NCBI GenBank assembly: GCA_035759585.1
Contig: DASTUP010000227.1
Coordinates: forward strand, 1-20,750
DNA length: 20,750 bases
Reading direction: 5' to 3'
Source: CAMLLJ01 sp035759585
Lineage (GTDB): Bacteria; Gemmatimonadota; Gemmatimonadetes; Gemmatimonadales; GWC2-71-9
A model generated the notes under the pieces. That model did not search any database, had not been told where the DNA came from, and saw nothing but the letters and a program-made list of their open reading frames with translations. A program made the translations under genes and the position numbers. Positions 17,729 through 20,750 of this stretch are shown here, one piece after another; position 1 is the stretch's first letter, and the number at the start of each line of letters is the position of its first letter.

Positions 17729-18414
17729 CCGGCGGTCTCCTGTGTATCGTTGAGCAATGCGTCGAGGTGCGCCTCGATCTCCGCGATGTCCCGCCAGACG
17801 CTCGAGGCTCCGGCAGCGAGGAGGGCATTCGCGTCGTTGCCGCCCGAAATGACACCGATGCAGGTCACGCCCGCCTGGCGCGAGGCCTGCGCGTCGTACG
17901 GCGTGTCGCCGATCATGGCGCACTCGCGGGGCTCGAGGCGCAGCTTCCGCACCGCCGCCTCGACCAGGTCGGGCGCGGGCTTCGTCTCCTCGATGTCGTC
18001 GGCGTTGACGAGCGTCTCGCCGAGCGAGGTGAGATCGAGCCCGGCGCTGCGCCCGAGCGCCTCCAGGTGCTCCCGGCTGCTCGACGTGGCGAGCGCCGTG
18101 CGCACACCGCGCTTCCGCAGCGTTTCGAAGATCTCGCGCGCGCGCGGAAAGGCCGGCAGCCGCTTGCGCTTCGCAATCGCGAGGAATTCGTCCGAGTGCC
18201 GCTCACGCAGCGCCTCGCCCTCGCGCTCCTCGGCTTCCTCACCGACGATCGACGGCACGAGCTTGTCGCCGCCCTTGCCGATCTCGACCGTGATCCGCTC
18301 GCGCGAGACGTCGTGCCCATGCGCCGCGAACGCCGCATGCCACGCCTCGACGTGCGCGGCGTTGCTGTCCACCAGGGTTCCGTCGATATCGAAGATGAAC
18401 GCGCGGAAGGCCAT
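17725..18414 (-). CDS. HAD-superfamily phosphatase (subfamily IA)
   Basis: 229 residues from ATG 18414; the frame extends to 18471, but the DxD motif normally lies near the N-terminus, which favours this start. Motif I is FDIDGTLVDS with Asp9 (nucleophile) and Asp11; motif II ATSSS at 109-113; motif III Lys145 in ETKPAPD; motif IV MIGDTPYDAQ with Asp170 and Asp174. A helical cap lies between residues about 18 and 85. This is the phosphoglycolate-phosphatase / beta-phosphoglucomutase-like group; the sequence does not settle which small phosphate ester it acts on. It is cytosolic, with no signal peptide. The stop overlaps the start of the EEP lipoprotein. It begins 36 bases after the receptor terminator hairpin, with no strong ribosome site (GGAAA). 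Confidence 0.9.
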   Translation of the reverse strand: MAFRAFIFDIDGTLVDSNAAHVEAWHAAFAAHGHDVSRERITVEIGKGGDKLVPSIVGEEAEEREGEALRERHSDEFLAIAKRKRLPAFPRAREIFETLRKRGVRTALATSSSREHLEALGRSAGLDLTSLGETLVNADDIEETKPAPDLVEAAVRKLRLEPRECAMIGDTPYDAQASRQAGVTCIGVISGGNDANALLAAGASSVWRDIAEIEAHLDALLNDTQETAG

Positions 18415-18449
18415 CGATTTCCGGTGGGAGATGGAGAGGCGCGGAAGGA

Positions 18450-18476
18450 CGGGAGTGGAACCGCAGCCCACTCCCG
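18450..18476 (-). terminator. Hairpin terminator after the TonB-dependent receptor
   Basis: A 9-bp perfect stem CGGGAGTGG/CCACTCCCG with a nine-base loop, 18 bases after the receptor stop codon on the minus strand. The tail reads TCCTTCC, only modestly T-rich. It separates the receptor from the HAD-EEP pair. Confidence 0.6.
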
Positions 18477-18494
18477 CCCTCGCGCGTCACCCGG

Positions 18495-20750
18495 TCAGAA
18501 GAGGTACCGCAGCCCAGCCTGGAACTGGCGCGGCTCGCCGAGCCCCGAGCGGATCGTACCGTCGAAGTTGAGGAAGGTACCACCCGACGCCGGATCCTTG
18601 AAGTTGTCGGCGTTGGTGACGTTGAAGACCTCGATGATCGCTTCGAGCGTGCCGCGCCCGAAGGCGAATGGCTTCGAGAGCCGGATGTCCCAGGAGAAGT
18701 AGCCGTTGTCCCGGCGGAGCGTGTTGCGCTGGAGGATCGTGCCGTCCGCGCAGAGGCGGTCCGTCGCGAGCGCGGCCCGCTCGACGGCGCCGGGAACGGT
18801 CGGGGTGCAGTCCTGCGACGCCGGCTGCGGCGAGTAGAGGCTCAGCCGGTTGTTGAAGTAGAGGTCGCCCGGCAGGATCGCCAGGAACCAGGCATTGACG
18901 CGGTGCCGCTGGTCCCGGTCGCTCCAGTTGTACTCCCGGTCGAGCGCGTCGGCCCGCGCGTAACGGAAGATGAACGGGTCACGCTCGTTGTCGTCGTCCG
19001 ACTTGTCGAAGGAGAGCGTGTAGTTGAGCTGGAACTGCAGCCGCGAGCCGCCCATTCTCCGCAGCTCCGCCGTAATGCCGTTGTAGCGTGACCGGGCCGA
19101 GCTCTGCACCACCGTGAGCACGCCGATACCGTTGCCGCCCTCGAGCCCCGTGCCCCAGGGGCTCCCGAACACCGGATCGTTCGCGTTGAAGAACCGCGTC
19201 AGGAAATCGGTCCGGGCGTGGGTATAGCTGATCCCCGCCGCGATGCCGTTGCCGACCGCACGCTCGTAGCCCACCGTGGCCGTGAACGTGCGCGGGTTCC
19301 TGAAATCCTTGTCGAAGACGAAGACGCCCGGCTGGAAGGGCCCGCCTGCAGGCGTCGGCAGGAGCTCGCCGTACGCGGGCGGCGGACCGAGCACGTTGGT
19401 CAGCTCGCTGTTGCGGAAGATGGTCTGACCTCGCGAGCCGTCGGTGCTTCGGCTGCTCGCGAGATTGAGCCCGGGGATGCGGGCGTAGTAGAGCCCGGCG
19501 TTGGCGCGGATGACCTGGGACCCGTCGCCGGCCACGTCATAGGCTATGCCGAGCCGCGGCTGGAACATTCCCTTGTCCGACGGAATCGTCCCGTCGCCGG
19601 GGAATTCGAAGGTGCCCTGCGCGTTGGTCACGGTCTCGCCGATGAACGGCGCGTAGAAGAGATCCTCGATCGGCGTGATCAGGTCGGGCTGGATCTGCGC
19701 CTCCCAGCGGAGGCCGTAGTTGAGCGTGAGATTCGACTGCGGCTTCCAGCTGTCCTGGATGAAGAGCGCAAACTCGTTCTGGATGATTTCCTGCGTGCCC
19801 GCCTCGTCGACGGTGAGCCCGCCCACGCCCGCCTGCTGGAGGTAGAGGGCCACCGGGCCCGTGATGGTCGTGCCGGGCGGGCACGTTCCATCGGTGTCGG
19901 TGCTCCCGTCGGAGCATTCGACGTAGAGATTCCCGTTTTCGACGTAGTTGAGGAACCCGTCCACCGATGTGAACCCGATGCGTCCGTTCCCGAAGCCGCG
20001 GAACGTCTGCTTGACGCCCGTCCGGTTCCACTCCCCGCCGAACTTGAAGAGGTGGCTACCGCTCACGATGGAGACGTTGTCGAGCACCTGGAAGCGGTAG
20101 TCGTAGGCGTCCACCGGAATGAAGAACGGCATGCCGATGCGGTAGCCGCTGAATCCGCCCGGACCGACGAAGCCGATGTCGGTATCGGGGAACGGGCGGC
20201 CGGTCTCGGGATTGATCGGCCCTTCGTAGGGACGCGGCCGCTCTTCGCGCGCGAGCTGAAAGCGGAACTCGTTGGAGAGCGCGGAGGAGAACTGGGAATT
20301 GAGGCTGCCGTTCACCGCGTGCGAGAAGTCCCGCTCCACGGCATTGGCACTCGCACCCCAGAAGTCCACGTCGAAGGTCCCGTTCTCCTGGCGCGAGTTC
20401 GTGTAGTTGTACTTGAGCGTGGCATTGTGCCGGTCGCTGAGTCTGAAATCGAGCTTGGCCAGCACCGCGTTAGCGGCGTTGGTCCGGGCGATCGACCCGA
20501 AATCCCCTGCGAGCGCGCCGCCGAAGGCGGTATCGGTGAAGGCCACGAGGCGCGGATCGATCAGGTCGAGGCGATCGGTCTGCTTCGTCTCGTTGTAGAC
20601 CTGCTGGTCGTAGGCCACGAAGAAGAAGACCCGGTCCCGGACGATGGGACCGCCGAGCGTCGCGCCGAACTGGTGCTGGGCGTAGTCGGGCGAGAAGCCG
20701 GATACCGTGCCGCCGGGGAAGGTGTGACGGAAGTCGGCCGACAGGGCGTC
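18495..20750 (-). CDS. Oar-like TonB-dependent outer-membrane receptor (5' partial)
   Basis: The frame is open from the right edge, giving 751 visible residues; the signal peptide, any carboxypeptidase-regulatory-like domain and most of the plug are outside. The visible part begins in the plug end (FGATLGGPIVRDRVFFFVAYDQQ spans the junction, near residues 28-50) and continues through a long beta-barrel with alternating strands such as HNATLKYNYTNSR, LTLNYGLRWEAQ, RLQFQLNYTLSFDKS, and closes with the outer-membrane signature FQAGLRYLF ending in Phe. Loops are rich in Asn, Gly and Pro, and contain PPAYGELLP and a Cys pair (VECSDGSTDTDGTCPPG) that may form a loop disulfide. Oar-like receptors import large or unknown ligands with TonB energy. 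GTG 20618 inside the frame is not the start. Its own terminator follows. Confidence 0.93.
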   Translation of the reverse strand, partial: DALSADFRHTFPGGTVSGFSPDYAQHQFGATLGGPIVRDRVFFFVAYDQQVYNETKQTDRLDLIDPRLVAFTDTAFGGALAGDFGSIARTNAANAVLAKLDFRLSDRHNATLKYNYTNSRQENGTFDVDFWGASANAVERDFSHAVNGSLNSQFSSALSNEFRFQLAREERPRPYEGPINPETGRPFPDTDIGFVGPGGFSGYRIGMPFFIPVDAYDYRFQVLDNVSIVSGSHLFKFGGEWNRTGVKQTFRGFGNGRIGFTSVDGFLNYVENGNLYVECSDGSTDTDGTCPPGTTITGPVALYLQQAGVGGLTVDEAGTQEIIQNEFALFIQDSWKPQSNLTLNYGLRWEAQIQPDLITPIEDLFYAPFIGETVTNAQGTFEFPGDGTIPSDKGMFQPRLGIAYDVAGDGSQVIRANAGLYYARIPGLNLASSRSTDGSRGQTIFRNSELTNVLGPPPAYGELLPTPAGGPFQPGVFVFDKDFRNPRTFTATVGYERAVGNGIAAGISYTHARTDFLTRFFNANDPVFGSPWGTGLEGGNGIGVLTVVQSSARSRYNGITAELRRMGGSRLQFQLNYTLSFDKSDDDNERDPFIFRYARADALDREYNWSDRDQRHRVNAWFLAILPGDLYFNNRLSLYSPQPASQDCTPTVPGAVERAALATDRLCADGTILQRNTLRRDNGYFSWDIRLSKPFAFGRGTLEAIIEVFNVTNADNFKDPASGGTFLNFDGTIRSGLGEPRQFQAGLRYLF

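Noticed and set aside
20616..20618. GTG 20618 as the start of the TonB-dependent receptor
   Set aside because: The frame continues to the right edge and upstream codons encode the receptor motif GATLGGPIVRDRVFFF, so the gene is cut by the window.

Overview
The window is GC-rich and densely coded, with almost no AT-rich islands and no sign of phage, insertion sequences or CRISPR. It holds a very long HAMP-array hybrid kinase, an Oar-type TonB-dependent receptor, many secreted lipoproteins, small DUF5985 membrane proteins and a promoter with a TTGACA / TACCTT spacing. Together these suggest a free-living Gram-negative bacterium, most likely Gemmatimonadota. That assignment is inference from gene content, not a phylogenetic result.

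Left part (1-6072, + strand): two signalling genes that overlap by a few bases. The first, cut by the left edge, is a soluble-looking hybrid histidine kinase with seven 92-residue units (14 HAMP-like modules), a GAF domain, a coiled coil, a kinase core and three receiver domains. The second is a receiver-histidine kinase. Together they form a likely multi-step phosphorelay with no output regulator in view.

Middle part (6121-12891, - strand): everything runs leftward from one promoter at about 12891-12863. The 5' leader carries what I read as a SAM-II riboswitch (12841-12790) followed by a mutually exclusive antiterminator/terminator pair (12796-12756). Downstream come a class I aminotransferase, panB, and a single gene that fuses homoserine O-acyltransferase (MetX) to cystathionine gamma-synthase (MetB). 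These three overlap by 4 and 11 bases. A DUF1028 exported protein, tRNA-Leu(TAG), a small winged-helix-like protein and two tiny DUF5985 membrane proteins follow on the same strand. The likely logic is that high SAM shuts down the first committed steps of methionine synthesis, together with pantoate synthesis and an aminotransferase.

Right part (13036-20750): a CHRD-domain lipoprotein (+) converges on a sorbosone-dehydrogenase-like lipoprotein (-) with a strong shared hairpin terminator between them. Next on the - strand is a trypsin-fold lipoprotein followed by a 103-residue lipoprotein that repeats the protease's own N-terminal domain as a separate protein. Then come an endonuclease/exonuclease/phosphatase-family lipoprotein coupled to a HAD phosphatase, and a TonB-dependent receptor cut by the right edge. 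This half is devoted to cell-envelope and extracellular functions.

The most notable points are the riboswitch-controlled MetX-MetB fusion operon, the stand-alone copy of the protease prodomain, the near-identical HAMP repeats, and an inverted heptamer array read through as protein linker at the start of the second kinase.
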